Shown here piece after piece: positions 10,283 through 23,100 of a stretch of DNA of 64,000 nt. Each line of letters starts with the position of its first letter. Within the stretch, counting starts at the first letter, position 1. The stretch spans positions 4,092,001 through 4,156,000 of the forward strand of contig JAKZAN010000004.1 of assembly GCA_023053545.1 (NCBI GenBank), in the 5' to 3' direction. The notes beneath the pieces were generated by a model. It saw only the letters and a list, made by a program, of their open reading frames with translations, did not search any database and was not told where the DNA came from. The DNA comes from Lepidurus packardi (taxonomy: Eukaryota > Arthropoda > Branchiopoda > Notostraca > Triopsidae). The position numbers were made by a program, and so were the translations under genes.

Positions 10283-12017
10283 TCAGGCAAAGATGTTATC
10301 GAAAACCCAATCCGGAAAAAATGAGGCTGTGTAGACTCTAATCCTTTCCATGGTAGACATCGGCTGATAACGAGACAAAGGAAAAGCTCGAGTAACAGCA
10401 TCAGCCATGGATGTAACGACGGGCGCAATGCTTACCACCTTCAAAGAGAAAATAGTTAATATCCCAAGAAATAAAATAGAAAATATATATATATATATGT
10501 TGTACCCCTCCTGTGGTATAGCTTTCCATACGTTCAACATGGGAATCATAATATTCTTTAGTATAAGCTCGCTGCGTTTCTTCGGGCATTCCTTCCCACA
10601 TTGCGTTAGCTAATTTTTTAATCATATCGCCACTATACAGTGCAGTGCCTACAGACATATGACTTTGAAATGACGTACTATTTTTTGCATGATTATACCA
10701 GCAATAAAATTCCCGGGCTCAATTACAATAACCTTAACACCGAAACGTTTCATTTCCCTACGCAAGCAGTCCGAGAAGCTTTCCATTCCCCATTTAGTCA
10801 CACAGTAAGGTGAACGCCCGGCAATGCCCATGCGACCCATCATAGAAGCCACATTAACAATACGGCCTATTGGTAAGGAAAATAATATGAATAAGTAAAA
10901 TGAATTAAAAGTTATCAGCTCAAAAATCCGTTAATAATCTAAATAGTGTGAGCTTAACCTTGAGCTTTGCGGACTAAAGGTAAAAATGCTTTGGCAACTC
11001 GAATAGATCCGAACAAGTTAATCGTAGCAATCCGCTCGTACATTTCCATGGAAACCCATTCCACTTCGCCAAACGTGGACATACCAGCATTGTTGACCAC
11101 AGCCCATAATCCTAAAAAAAATATTACTGCCCTAAGTTACCGAACTCTTATGTTAATCTCACCTGAAGCAGTTGGCGGGAGAATGCCTTTGACAACCTCG
11201 ACAGCTCGATTAACTTGGGCATCTGATGTGACGTCCAACTGCACAACATGCAATCGATCTGTGCTTCCTCCTTCCGCACGTAGAGCCTTGGCACCTTCGC
11301 CGTCTTTATCCGCAAATAAACACCCGGCAAACACAATAAAACCCTGCGAAAAATAAGCTCCTTTAAATGCACGTCTTAATCATACTGAATACCACACTGC
11401 AATCGACTTGAGTCCATATCGACTTTATGCCATGTAAATCAACTTTATATCAAACCTCTCTAGCAGGGATCGCATTATTGCTTTACATGGCATCAAGTTA
11501 CGAGAAGATTAGCGAGCTTGTGAAATACGGTAATCCTGCAAATTTCACAGTCTTGTACTTTCACAGTACTGGCTTTCGTTTTAATCTCGATATTCGAGTT
11601 GAAAAATATGGAAAAGCTCAAATACGGTTTCTTGCTCTGACTTAGTGTTGAAAGAAGTACCAAACGATGAAGGTAACGGGCTAAGGCGTGTCCAAATCCA
11701 GAATCACATCCTGTAATTAACACAGCTTTATCTTGCGGCGATACCTGTTGCATAGACACAAAACACATTTCAATCGAACCGACCTTTCGTTACAATAAAA
11801 ACTCAATTTAACACTATTCGACATGAGGTTTACTTACATGCAAGTACGATAAGAAGACGACAGGTGGGAGAGCCACAGCGGACAGTAACACAAAAGGCCC
11901 GGCAATCGTCGTATCGAATATGAAATGAATACATATGCTGACAATGAGGTAAATAAGCGATGTCGTAATGAATCGGCCAGAAATGCCCCAAGGGACATTT
12001 TGCATTGATTCTCCCAT
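10283..12017 (-). CDS. Short-chain dehydrogenase, D-beta-hydroxybutyrate dehydrogenase-like
   Basis: An NAD(P)-dependent SDR most like BDH1, which interconverts 3-hydroxybutyrate and acetoacetate. Seven exons join in phase to 354 aa: 11838-12017, 11661-11744, 11163-11343, 10959-11111, 10699-10866, 10506-10648 and 10283-10438. The cofactor motif [12 protein letters not shown] is at about aa 71-82 and VVNNAG ends at about aa 158. The catalytic Ser207, Tyr220 and Lys224 sit in VASMMGRMG and SPYCVTKWG with normal spacing. [19 protein letters not shown] and the C-terminal SRYQPM region follow the BDH1/SDR9C pattern. Unlike a plain matrix enzyme, the N-terminus has two hydrophobic segments (about aa 18-36 and 40-58), so a membrane-anchored protein, as in related retinol or steroid dehydrogenases, is possible. 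The family is sure. The substrate is not. Confidence 0.88.
10486..10499. repeat. TA-rich microsatellite in a BDH1-like intron
   Basis: A run of alternating T and A lies in the 67-bp intron between the last two coding exons of the dehydrogenase gene, a few bases after the donor site. It looks like a simple short tandem repeat without further function. Confidence 0.7.
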
Positions 12018-13031
12018 TTTAACACGAAATACTGCCCTAGAATAAAATACGGAAAAATAAACGTAATCGAAGACTTGTCACTTTCGCGAAAATAACGGAT
12101 AGCAAGCGATTTATCGGACCCTTACAACCCTGGTATGTTTCTCTTACGCGCATCGAATACGGTACTATGGAACTAATGCTATGCTCAAAATAGACTTTTT
12201 GGCATTTGCTTGGTAATAAAACCCTAAAAAAGATGCATAACCTGTGGGCTACGTGACTCCGTAGAACCTAGTTAATTAACGAAGACCGCCAATACACGCG
12301 CCCATTAGGCTATTAATAGTCATCCACTTCACAACGTGGCGTGCATAGTACTAGAAAATAAACTAAGCTAAGCGTTTTATTTTATTACTTACTAGTCAAG
12401 ATGAAAGCAAAAAATCATAACTGCTAATACCTTGAAGACAGCTAACAAGTAAGTGTCTCTAGAGAACTTGCTTAACCGAGTTAGTTATGCAAAGTCGCTT
12501 GTGTATGGGTTCCTTTCCAGACCTGGGAGTGGGACTAGACACGGCCTTCTTAGTGATACGGAACGAGGCTTTCGCAACAGGTTCACACTACACAGAAACG
12601 AGATGTGATGGATGCTGTAAGGGATTGAAAGCTGAGGCTTTTTAAGCCTACCTCTACTGGCCTTTCCTACAAACCACCCCAGTTTTGGCACGTGTTGAGC
12701 TATCACGTGACCGCAGGAGACTCAAACCTAAACCAAAGACGCCGACACAGGCGAACTCATTTTTTCGCGGCTGGTGTCGAACTGCAAATAAACAGTTACG
12801 GTACTTCCTGAACCAAATTTAGCGTGTTTTCGCTTTCAGGGTTCACTGACGTCACTATATTTCTTCACACTAAGGAGAACAGGAGCAGTAAAGATCAGAA
12901 CTTGGCAAAAAGCTAGTTCAGTATCACAAAACGTTATTCTCTGACCAAAATGTTATTCCTTAACTCCGTCTACAAGAACAAGAACAAAGACAACGATCAT
13001 ATCGTATCGCGTTATTGTATCATGCTTTAAG
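12018..13031. other. intergenic between the BDH1-like gene and midasin
   Basis: About 1 kb holding the BDH1-like promoter and the midasin 3' end. A palindromic TGACGTCA (CRE-type site) occurs near 12847. No coding exon is supported. The single longer open frame here has no recognisable domain. Confidence 0.4.
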
Positions 13032-14198
13032 TTAACGGTCCGTTCCCGATGAAACGAGCTCGAACCATTGTCTTAAAGCATCACTTAACACAGATGGCAA
13101 AGAATTAATATCCCTTAAAATCAAATAATAGGGGAAAGGAAACTGATCCATGTAAGACTTAATTTCCAAGAGCTGACCAGGTCCGCCAAATACCGGCATG
13201 CGAATGTCCAAAATGGAATCCTAACATGGCTCGAATTAGTAAGGAATATTCTAAGTACTCAAGGCAAATTTACCTTATTTTCAGGATTGTCAACTATGAC
13301 AAATACCATAAATACATTTGCTTCCTTGGCTCGCCTAATGGCTTGATGTAAAGGTTCCATACCCTCACTGAACAAGCCCCGCCCATCTGACACGATAACG
13401 AGCAGCTGAGCGATATCAGGGGCTCCGCCCCCTAATCTTCCTTTGGAATTCAGCATCAAACTAGTTGTGTAATCCACCAGTTGTGCAATGCGAGTTTTCT
13501 TCTCGTCAAAGGAAAACTGCTGTAGTAGCCTGTGGAATGAAGAACAATTAGAACATCCTATAACGTGGTCATAATGCAGTTGAATCTTATGAAGTGAAAC
13601 CATACGACGATTCTAAACTTACCTCGCTCCGCTATGATCCGTAAAAGGTTCTTGAAAGCTATGCAGAAGTCGTACTTCTTCACCAAACGAGATAATTCCT
13701 AATTCTCCAGCTTCGAGCAAAGTTAACGCTTTGCTTATTAACGCTAAAGACTCAAATGCCAACTAATAACAGATAGGAATTCACACAAGAATTTTTACTA
13801 CACATTTTTTAAGGGAAATGGAGTATCACCTGTCGGGAATGACTATCTGCCATACTTGAAGAATCATCTATGGCTAGAGCAATTTGATATTGGCGTTTGG
13901 AGGGCTTAGTCCTTCGTAACCAAATTTTATCTTTGCGGAACTGACTGGCGATGTACGGAATGACCTAAGTAACGAATTTGTTAAAAGCGAAAGTTGATTT
14001 AAAGAGTCGTTTATTTTATACTTTGCGCATATTAAGCCTTTTGCCAGTACGATAGTCGCCTCTCAACTTAGCCGCTTGGGAAGGCTCCAAAACGAGCCTT
14101 AACTGCTCGCACAAATCCATTGCTAACGATGACGTCACTGCTTCATACTTCATCCATGCTTCCTGCGCCTGTGATTCGTTTTCCAGACTTGCAGTATT
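13032..14198 (-). other. MDN1: midasin C-terminal VWA/MIDAS domain
   Basis: Exons 14022-14198, 13830-13964, 13623-13762, 13274-13529 and 13032-13220. The metal-ion site motif DxSxS is seen as ALAIDDSSSMAD at about aa 5175. IISFGEEV, LLVIVSDGRG and VFVIVDNPENK form the following strands of the VWA fold. This domain binds the UBL domains of assembly factors in known midasins. The protein ends SSGTDR. Confidence 0.94.
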
Positions 14199-17100
14199 CT
14201 AGCAAAGTATTAACATAATTTTCCAAATATTCTTGCAGAATTTTTTTTAACAAAACATAAAAATAGTTTAAACTTACTTGGGTCCAAACGGACAACTGTT
14301 GCTCCAACTCTTCTCGCAATTTGTCGATTTCTTTCCAGTCAGTTACATCAGAACCGCATGATTCTGTTTCTTGAGTATGGAAAGTCGTCTCTGGGGCTCT
14401 GGCAGCTGCAGCAGTTAGGACAGTTTCACCTTCAACCTCCATCCTATCAGTATTGTCTGTCTCTTCCAATGCCATATCTTCTTCTGCTCCTTTGCCTTCA
14501 TTACGTTCTTTCTTCTTTTTGCTACGCTTTTCAGCCTCTTTTTTCTCCACCTCTTCTGGTTTTTGTTCTTCTTCTTCAGGAGCCAACTCCACATCTGTCT
14601 CGTTTCCTTCCTCCGTCGCTTTCTCTTCATCTTCATTGGGTACTGGACGCTCTTTAGCTTGCTCCTAGATTAGAAACATTGTAACCTGTTTTTATACGAC
14701 ATTCTTTGCGTGTTACTTCGGTAGCTGTGTCCATAGTCAAGGCATCGTAATCCTCCTCAGCTTTGCGAATGTGCTCGTACACATCACTTTTTGGCTTCTG
14801 CTTATCTTCCTCATCTTGTTTCACTCCATCTTCTGCGTCTTCCTCTTCTTCTTTTTGGCCAGTTTTGGTTTCTAGTGGACGAATTTTTCGTTTCTTCACT
14901 TCATCCAAATCCGCTGCAAAAGAAACGTAGTAAATTACAGTAAAGAAATAAAAAAACAGGAAAAAGATTGCTAACCTAAGCTGCGCTTTACGTCAGATTG
15001 ACCAGGCTTTCTTTCTGCTTTATTGTTTTCCTCGTCATCTTCATCTTGACCAGTTTCGCGACGCACTTTGGCAGCTTGGGCACCTTCGTGGCCACCTGAA
15101 TTATCGTCTTTCTCGGCTTGTCCTATTCCTTCTTGGTTGTCGCCTTCTTCTTCATTCTTGGCCGCGTCAGGCTCTTCTGAAGCTAACGGCTGTTCTTCAC
15201 TAGGCTGACGACGGGTTTCATCCTGGGTACCGCGTTGCGATTCCGGCAACGCAGCTTGTACTTCTTCTTTACTGGGCTGGTCAACCGAGGGAGTGACCTT
15301 TTCTTGATTATCTGGAGTGTGCTCCTCTTCATCTTGCGTGGCTTCCGGATTGGCTTCATCCCCTTCCTTTTTCGCATTTTCTTCCATGGCCTCTTCATCT
15401 TCGCCTTCCGCCTTTTGGCCCTCTTTCTCCCTTTCTATCAAATTCTCATCTTCACCCTCTTTAGAGTCTTCTGGCTCTTCGTTCTGTTCTGTAATGCCCT
15501 CTTCTTCTTCATTGGTTTCCGGTATAGTTTCATCTATTACCCAACACAATCGAGAGTCAATCCTGTTATCCATATGAATTCAAATTACCCTTCTGGTTGT
15601 CAATGTCAAACGGGTTTTCTTCTTCACCGGCATCGTTTCTTTGCTCGCCATCATCCAAGTTCAAATCATCAGGTAGATCCATTGCTTCAGGCTCAGGTTC
15701 AGGCCCTTGCTTGCCTAGAATAGACAAACATTTTACAGACATTTTAAAGCGATCGGCTATTATTAAAATCTTCAAATGTTCATTACACTTAAAACTCTAA
15801 TATATTAGTTATATTAAACAATTTATTTTTACCATGATAAGGATCGTTTTGGTCATCGTTATAATTCTCTTCATCCATTTCGTTAATTAAGGGATCTTTC
15901 CGTTCATCTTCTGCGTCTTCTTGGTTCTCCACATCTTCATTTTCATTTCCTTCGGCTTCACCTTTCTTTTTATCATCTTTGGCAGTCAATTCAGGCTCTT
16001 CTCCGGCGCCGGTACCTTCTCCCTGGTTTTCTTCATCCTCCCTGCGATCTTCATCAGCATCCGCCTCTTCCTCATCATCGCCCCAGATCTATAGCCAAAA
16101 TAACAAAAGAAGAAACATTTTGAAATTTACGCGGTACTAAATTGAAAGTCTAGATCCAAGTTTACCTCGTCATCCAACTTGTCCTCATTCTGGTCCACGT
16201 CACCCATTTGCTTGTCTAGTTCATCATCATTGTCGTCTTCCGGTCCGCTCCCGTCCTCGTTTTCCTCTCCTTTCTCGCGATCTTGCATTGCACCTTCAAA
16301 GTCGTCGCTCATCTCAATCCCATTGTCTTCCTCCTAGGAAAAATAGATGCCATTCTTAATTAATAAACATATCTGATATTAGATAATAAACCTTCCATTT
16401 TGAGCATTAATCAATAACAATCAATTAGAAAGCAAATTGAAAAAAAAACTATTTGTGTACCGGCACGGGCTTGTCTTCCTGCTTTTCATCTTCTTGGCCA
16501 GCCTGCTTGGCACCTTCCAACTGGTCTTCGGATTCGAGCTTGTCCGAAACATCTTTCGAGCCTTCACCTTCTCCCAGCCCGCCTTCTTCAATGTCTTCAA
16601 ACTGCGTTCCACGAGACCCGCTTAACTCTTCCGCCAATTCCGAAGGTAAACAGAACCCCTACAAAACTGTACATTACATTTGAGCTAAAAATAATTCTTA
16701 CGCGTCACCTTTTGAGCCAGTTGCGTGAAAACAGCCAAAAGTACAGATAACAACTTGCATGATGTTCGTAATGCAAAGATCTGCTGTGTCACGTAGAAAC
16801 TCGCCAAATTTAAATACTGGTCCATCAACGGATAACTCCACGCAAGCAATCTAACGTTACAAAAATCAAATACACAAGGAAACATGAATTACTACCAAAA
16901 TTCAAGAAACTAACTACAGCACGACTCACTTGAAGGACAATTCCGACTCATCCGGGCATTGATTGGCAACCCGATGGACTAGACTCCACGCTATTTGCAA
17001 GTTTTTCAAAAATGTGGATGGCTGGAGTAAATTCGTCACATCCCTTTGCAAATTCTCCACAATTTGTTTTGTTAAATGATCCATTTCCATTTCTCCTTCG

Positions 17101-20100
17101 TCTTCTTCTTGATTGTCAATTAGTTTGGAGTCATCTTTGGAGTACTTTTTGAAAAGCGCTTGCATAGGAAAGACAGCGGAACCACACAAGTCTTCAAACA
17201 CTTTTTCGATGGCTTTTCGGCTAACTTCTTCACTAAATACGCTTTCCGTATGTTTGGAAGTTTCCCAGCCACTGAACTGGGCTAGCAGTATTTCATAATC
17301 TTCAATAACTTGAGTCAAAACGAGGTGTGACCGTGTCTTGGTCTGGAACATGTCTCTCAAATTACGTAAAATTTCCATAATAGTCGCTAACTCATGGAAA
17401 TGCTTCTCCAGGTTTGTAATCGTGTTCCAGCTCAAGATCTCCGGCTTGCAGGAATACTGGATCAGTTTATCTGCGCAGATGCGGGTACGCAACTTCGTTA
17501 AATCACTCAAAGCTTGCGTAACATAGCTCTCCGCCCGTTTCCAAGTTTCGTCTCCCTTAACTGACCCACTCAAAAAACCCTCGTTTCCATCTGAAGCCAA
17601 AATAGGGAATGGACTTTGAGCTGAATGCTCTTCTGGACAGCTCTGTACCAATAACTCGTACTGATGTAGCGTATTTGTCGCTCGAAGTAACAAAGACACC
17701 AAATCCGCCTAAAGATCCAAGGCATTACTTCTATCTATTCATAGACGATTCAATTCGGCCTCTTACTTGCATAGTGACTAAAGTCTGATCAGGGAAAGTG
17801 GGCTCGGACGCCTGTTCAACCACGCTTTTTACACAAGCCATCTTCAGCCGAATTTGGCACAAGGTTTGATGCAATTCTGCTGTCTCTCGCCATTGTTGTT
17901 GGACCATCATCTAGAAATAAAAAAATACAGAATAAGAACTGTATCCAGGCTAAAAGGATTTACCATCAAACTGGCAGAAAAACCTCGACATCTTTCAATC
18001 ATAGCAGGTCCCAGTTCCTTTGACGGGTTGTCGAGGGACGCCGCCAACAAGGCTAACCGTGCCACGCAACGGTTGTAATAAGTTGGCACACTGTCCCAAG
18101 CTAGCTTCAAATCTGCGTCCGTTGGCCTAAATAAAACCCGAATACCAAAAAATTAAACTTTTTTTAAATGCATACAATTTTTTATACAAATCCCTTTTAA
18201 AGGCTTCAAACCTGTCACGCCTACCCTGTTAAGAGTTGTGTTGGAAAATGAACAAAAATGGCCAAGGTGAAGGGTAGAAGTAGATGAAAAGAAAAATTGA
18301 AATGTACAATTCTTACCTAGACTCGAGGAAGTTTATCGCGCCTTCCATTTCGATAATAGGCACGTGGGTTTTCTGGAACTGAGTGGCCTCTTTCCATAAA
18401 ATGGCTCCTTTACGGTAAGAAATGCCCATCCGCTGCAACAGCCGGAACAATTCCGCCAACGATTTGCGTTTACGAGCGTGTAACGCCCGCGCCTCTGCTT
18501 TCTCCTTGTCTTTATTATCAGGATAGCTCTGAAAAGAGATCCAACCATAGATAAAGTTTTAAAATCTAGAAAATTTCAAAACCGTAGTCAGACTTACAGG
18601 CTGTTTCTGCAGTTCCTTCATCGCTGAAATTATCTCGCCCACTAAATCATCCACGACGATTATTTTCAAATGGTATGGCAGCGATTCTACTACGTCTCTG
18701 CAGATGTGACGGGCCTTGGGGTATAAATCCGGCACCCGGTTTAGGATTTGAGTGTCATTCAGATCTTCGATGGGTAAAGCTCCATACACCTTTCGAAAGA
18801 TAACAAGCAGAATATGTGACGAATTATACGAAGAATATAAAGGTTCTTTTGTTGTTTACTTCTGACTGATTAAGAGCCATAAACAAGTTAAAATGAGGAT
18901 CGTATTTCGTGATAGTTTTCCGGTCCCAGACTCCCTCTTGATCTTTATTTTCTTCATCGACAGGGGGCTCAATCATGACTTGTTTGACAGACTGCTTCAG
19001 AACGTTCTGAAATGAAATAATTCAATAAGTAAAAAGAAAAACTTCCGTCTTGTTCGATGAAAAAACATTTACCTCGAAGGATCGCATGTGCTTATGTAAC
19101 GTTTGGTGCGATTTGGCCACAGTTTCTTTCATAGCCCAAAAGTTGATGTCATTCCATCGCATAATCTTAACAAAACTCTTCACTTCTTTCTCAATAGGGT
19201 CTCGCAGCGTCTTGACTTTCTTAATCACGCCTTCTTCAAACTGGGAGTAGAATTGGTAAACGTTCCAAACCACTTCAAATGCTTTACCTTATTTTAGAAA
19301 TAAAAAAATAGACTTTTCAATTCTTCATCCGAAACCTGAGTGAAACTTACTTGTTAACCCGGCATTGATCTGGCATAAATTGGTCATAAACGCTCTCAAG
19401 ATGTCCAATCGGATTTGAAATTGGCCTAAAGTGGAGCTTTCCATGAATTGCTGCAACGTTTCGTGCAAACAAGAAATGGGCGTGTCCTCCGCTTCGCTTT
19501 CCTGTTCCGTCTCACCGCTCTCGTAAGTCAGATAAACTCGCAACGAGGAAAACAAATGAAACCACCATTTTGCAGCTCCTTCTCGGCTCCTAGAAAAAAA
19601 AATTGATCCAAAAAATCCCAGTTAATTACAAATCACTCCTAAAGGAAGGGAAAACCAGTCTCACTTTCTCGCTACGACATCCAAACAACTTTTCCAACTG
19701 TGCAACTCGAATTTTCTCCACTTGAGAATCAACTCAGAAAGAGCTTGCAAATGGGGCGCAATGGAAACTCCTTTATGAGCGTTATCTTCCCAGAGTTGAG
19801 CTTTTGTGAGCAACAACTCCAAACCCGTCACAAACTGCATCAATGAAGATGAGACATCAAACGCCAAAATACGTTCAATCAGCTTCACAATCTATAATCA
19901 AATAATAGGTCATTAGTTAACAGGTCAAACGTTTTCACAAGAATATTTAATTCAGGAAGTTTTACATCGGCTAAGGTGGCATGTCCTGGCCACTGGAGCA
20001 GCAATTCCTGGACTCTGCTTCGCAAATTCTCCAAGACGGGTCTGCAAAGCACGGCCTCTTCTACACATGGGTCTTTATACACGTCCCAATGAGCTGGAGT

Positions 20101-23100
20101 GTCTTGGTTTGGTCGGCACGTGCTCAAGTGGCACGCCACAAGGTGGGCTCCCACGGATCGTCCATCAAACCTGGCTTCAATTGTTTTCCATGCCTCGTCC
20201 AGGACGACACTCATAGTTTGGTACCTATTCCCATAACACAACCCTTGACTAGTAACTCCCGGACTGGCTTTTTCAAATTAATTTGTCTTTACCTCTGCAG
20301 AAAGGGTTTCTTTAGGTCCAACACCGGTGGGGAACTTTTCCACGGAGGTAAATTCCAATGTTGGCTTACGGCTTGCATGAGATCCAGGTGCATCTGTACA
20401 ATGAGGACCATGTCGTCTTGTTTCCAGGGCAAAATTACCTCTTCACTTGCTTCTTCTTCCTCACTTTCCATGGCAACAGCTTGAGAATTGCTGTCTTCCA
20501 GGCTGGGGCTGTCGAAATCAGTAAAATACTGAGTGTAGGACGGGAATATTTCACGCAAGGCTTCTTTGTTGTCTTCATCTTCATTTTCAGCACGGTGCTC
20601 CTTCACTCTAAAGCAAGACAACCGTAAAAACCTCCAGGTAGGAAAAAAAATCGTCACGGAAATTATTACTTGTACAGACTCTCCTTTTCCTGTTCTTGTT
20701 GTTCTTTACGTCTTTCTCCTTCTTCCCAGTCATGAACAATTCCAAACAAAATTTCTTGCAACTTTCGACCCAAATCTTCACTCCAGTGGCCTTGTTGAAT
20801 TCCCACATTGTAAACGTCGCCCAAACTCGCAAGAAGCAGCCTAAAAGGGAAAATGAAAAGGAATAATAATTCGCCCTATTTTCCTAATGCGTTGGAATGT
20901 TACTGTTTTTCGAGAAAACTGGCTTGGGAAGGTTTAGTTTCCAAAACGCGTTCAACGACCAAGGATGTGGCTTGCTCGAGTACAGTCGTCTGGAGCAGAC
21001 CTTGTTTTGCATCGCTGAACGAAGGTATCGCAACTAAATCTGACAGAATTTGAGTCATTTCTATTTGACTTAATTCGTGCTGGATGACACATAATGTCGA
21101 GCTCAGTTGAAAGCTTAATAGATTCAAACCATGAGCCACCTAGAAGAGATACCACAATTAAGATCTAAGAAAATTCAAAAAAAAAATTCAAAAAAAAAAA
21201 AAAAAAAAAAAGTGGGGTGGGGAAGCGAATATACCTCGAACGACGCAACAAGCAAAGGCGTGATGACATCGGGATACCAGGCATATTTCTGCCACACTGA
21301 TTGCACAAATTGGAACTGGGAATGCTGCCACGATTGCACTTCTTTGACAACCGTCGAGGCTTCGTTGATCAATGCAATGTCTTCCATTTCATGCTGCAGC
21401 CTTCCCATACAGTGAAGCAATTTCCCATGTAGTCCTTCCACCGTCTTCCATGACCCCAAATTGCTCGCATAATACATCACGTCCTAGACAACCGGAAACA
21501 AAACCTCAGATTTATAAAAAAAAAAATCAATAAAATGATATACTAACTATAACACATTTGAATTCAAAAATACACAATTTGACTACTATACGAACCAAAA
21601 ACTCACCTGAACCAAACTGTCGTACAATTCCGGAGTTGGTCGATATGCTTCTTGTTTGGCATATTTGTCTTCCGTTTGACGCAAAAGTTTCTCATAATTA
21701 TCGTAAAAAGTAATCAAGGGATGAGTCCGACTCTGATCTTGATATTCGAAAACCTTTCCGCTGGTCAAAAGCGCTTTAATACGGTACACATCTAAGATTC
21801 TCAACACGTCCATCAACTAATTATCATACAAAAATTTAAATAGGATGGAGTTCCTTGTTCAATAATATTTTTTTTTAAGTTACTTCTTGAGATGCTCTGG
21901 CTTTTTTTGTGGCGTACTTTTGCGCCGGGTCAACGCGACCCAAGGGCGTTAAAAGCAGTGTCTGAAGTAATCCAATGTCAACCCAAAGCGAGGCGGCATT
22001 TTTTCGCAGACTTCCCGCTTGGACATGTCCATTGCTGTACTGCTTGATTTGCTTTCCCACCAAGCGAGCTTGGTGATGCGCTTTGGAGGCAGAAGACTTG
22101 TATCGCGGATCCAAAGCGGTAAGAAACAGATCCCACTGGCTTTGATTTTCCAAAATCGCATCTGGCACATGATCGCGGAACACGTGACATGTATGCGACC
22201 ATAACTCTGTCCATTTCACCAGTACCAATTCCGCATCTAGCAATCTAACATAGAATAAAAAGGAAGAGAAAATCTTCTTGAATCAATTTAGATTGGCCTG
22301 GTCAAGCTACAAGACGTCAAAGAATCCGCAAAAAATATCCCACGTATAACGTGGATCGAACTTACATACAATCCCAGGACTCTATGACGTCAGCCGCCCG
22401 CCACAACGACTGGGCTAAAGCTTGAATTTGCCACCTCTTCTCCAAATGCATGCCTAATGGCCGCAGAGCTGGTTTGCCCATTAGCGAAGCCTCATATCCA
22501 AGCACGTGCACTGTAGCTAAGGATAAAACGGGCGTTCCCATGTAGGCAATTCGGTTAAAAGGCTCATCTCCATCAGCGCCCTCATCATTTCGCGTTTCTC
22601 CCTGGTTTTGTTTCCCACCACGAGGATAACTCAGAAAAATCCAAGGTTGACGTAGTAAGCAGTTGTGCTGCGACCATAAAGTGCCCAGAAATTGCATCCC
22701 GGACACCTGCTCCAGGATACTGCCTACTGACACGGGCAAATTTAGCAGTTCTGGAGGTCCAAGTTCCCGTTCTCGGCCGGTCATCCTGACCAACTGTTGC
22801 CAAAACGGCCATAACTGGACTTTCAGATGCTCCAGGTTTCTTTCAAGGTCTTCCTCAGGGACGTTTCCTTGAATCTGCTTCAAATTGCACATTCCTATTA
22901 CATACAAAAGAAGAAAGAAAAGTATAAATCTCAAGGAACTTAAGAGTAGAAATGACCGAGACAAGCTCCAATTATTTTTTGGGGTTGTAGTTTGAATTAC
23001 GTTGCTCGAGGTCGGATTCCGTGGCTGCACTCATATTCCGTAGGTTCGTTACATCTGTGCGGAAGCTCTGGCCCAGGTCTGACGCATGGATTGCAATTAA

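Noticed and set aside
14415-15723. Several long plus-strand and off-frame open frames rich in Phe, Ser or Lys
   Set aside because: They are shadows of the Glu/Asp-rich midasin tract, whose GAA/GAG-rich codons leave other frames free of stops.
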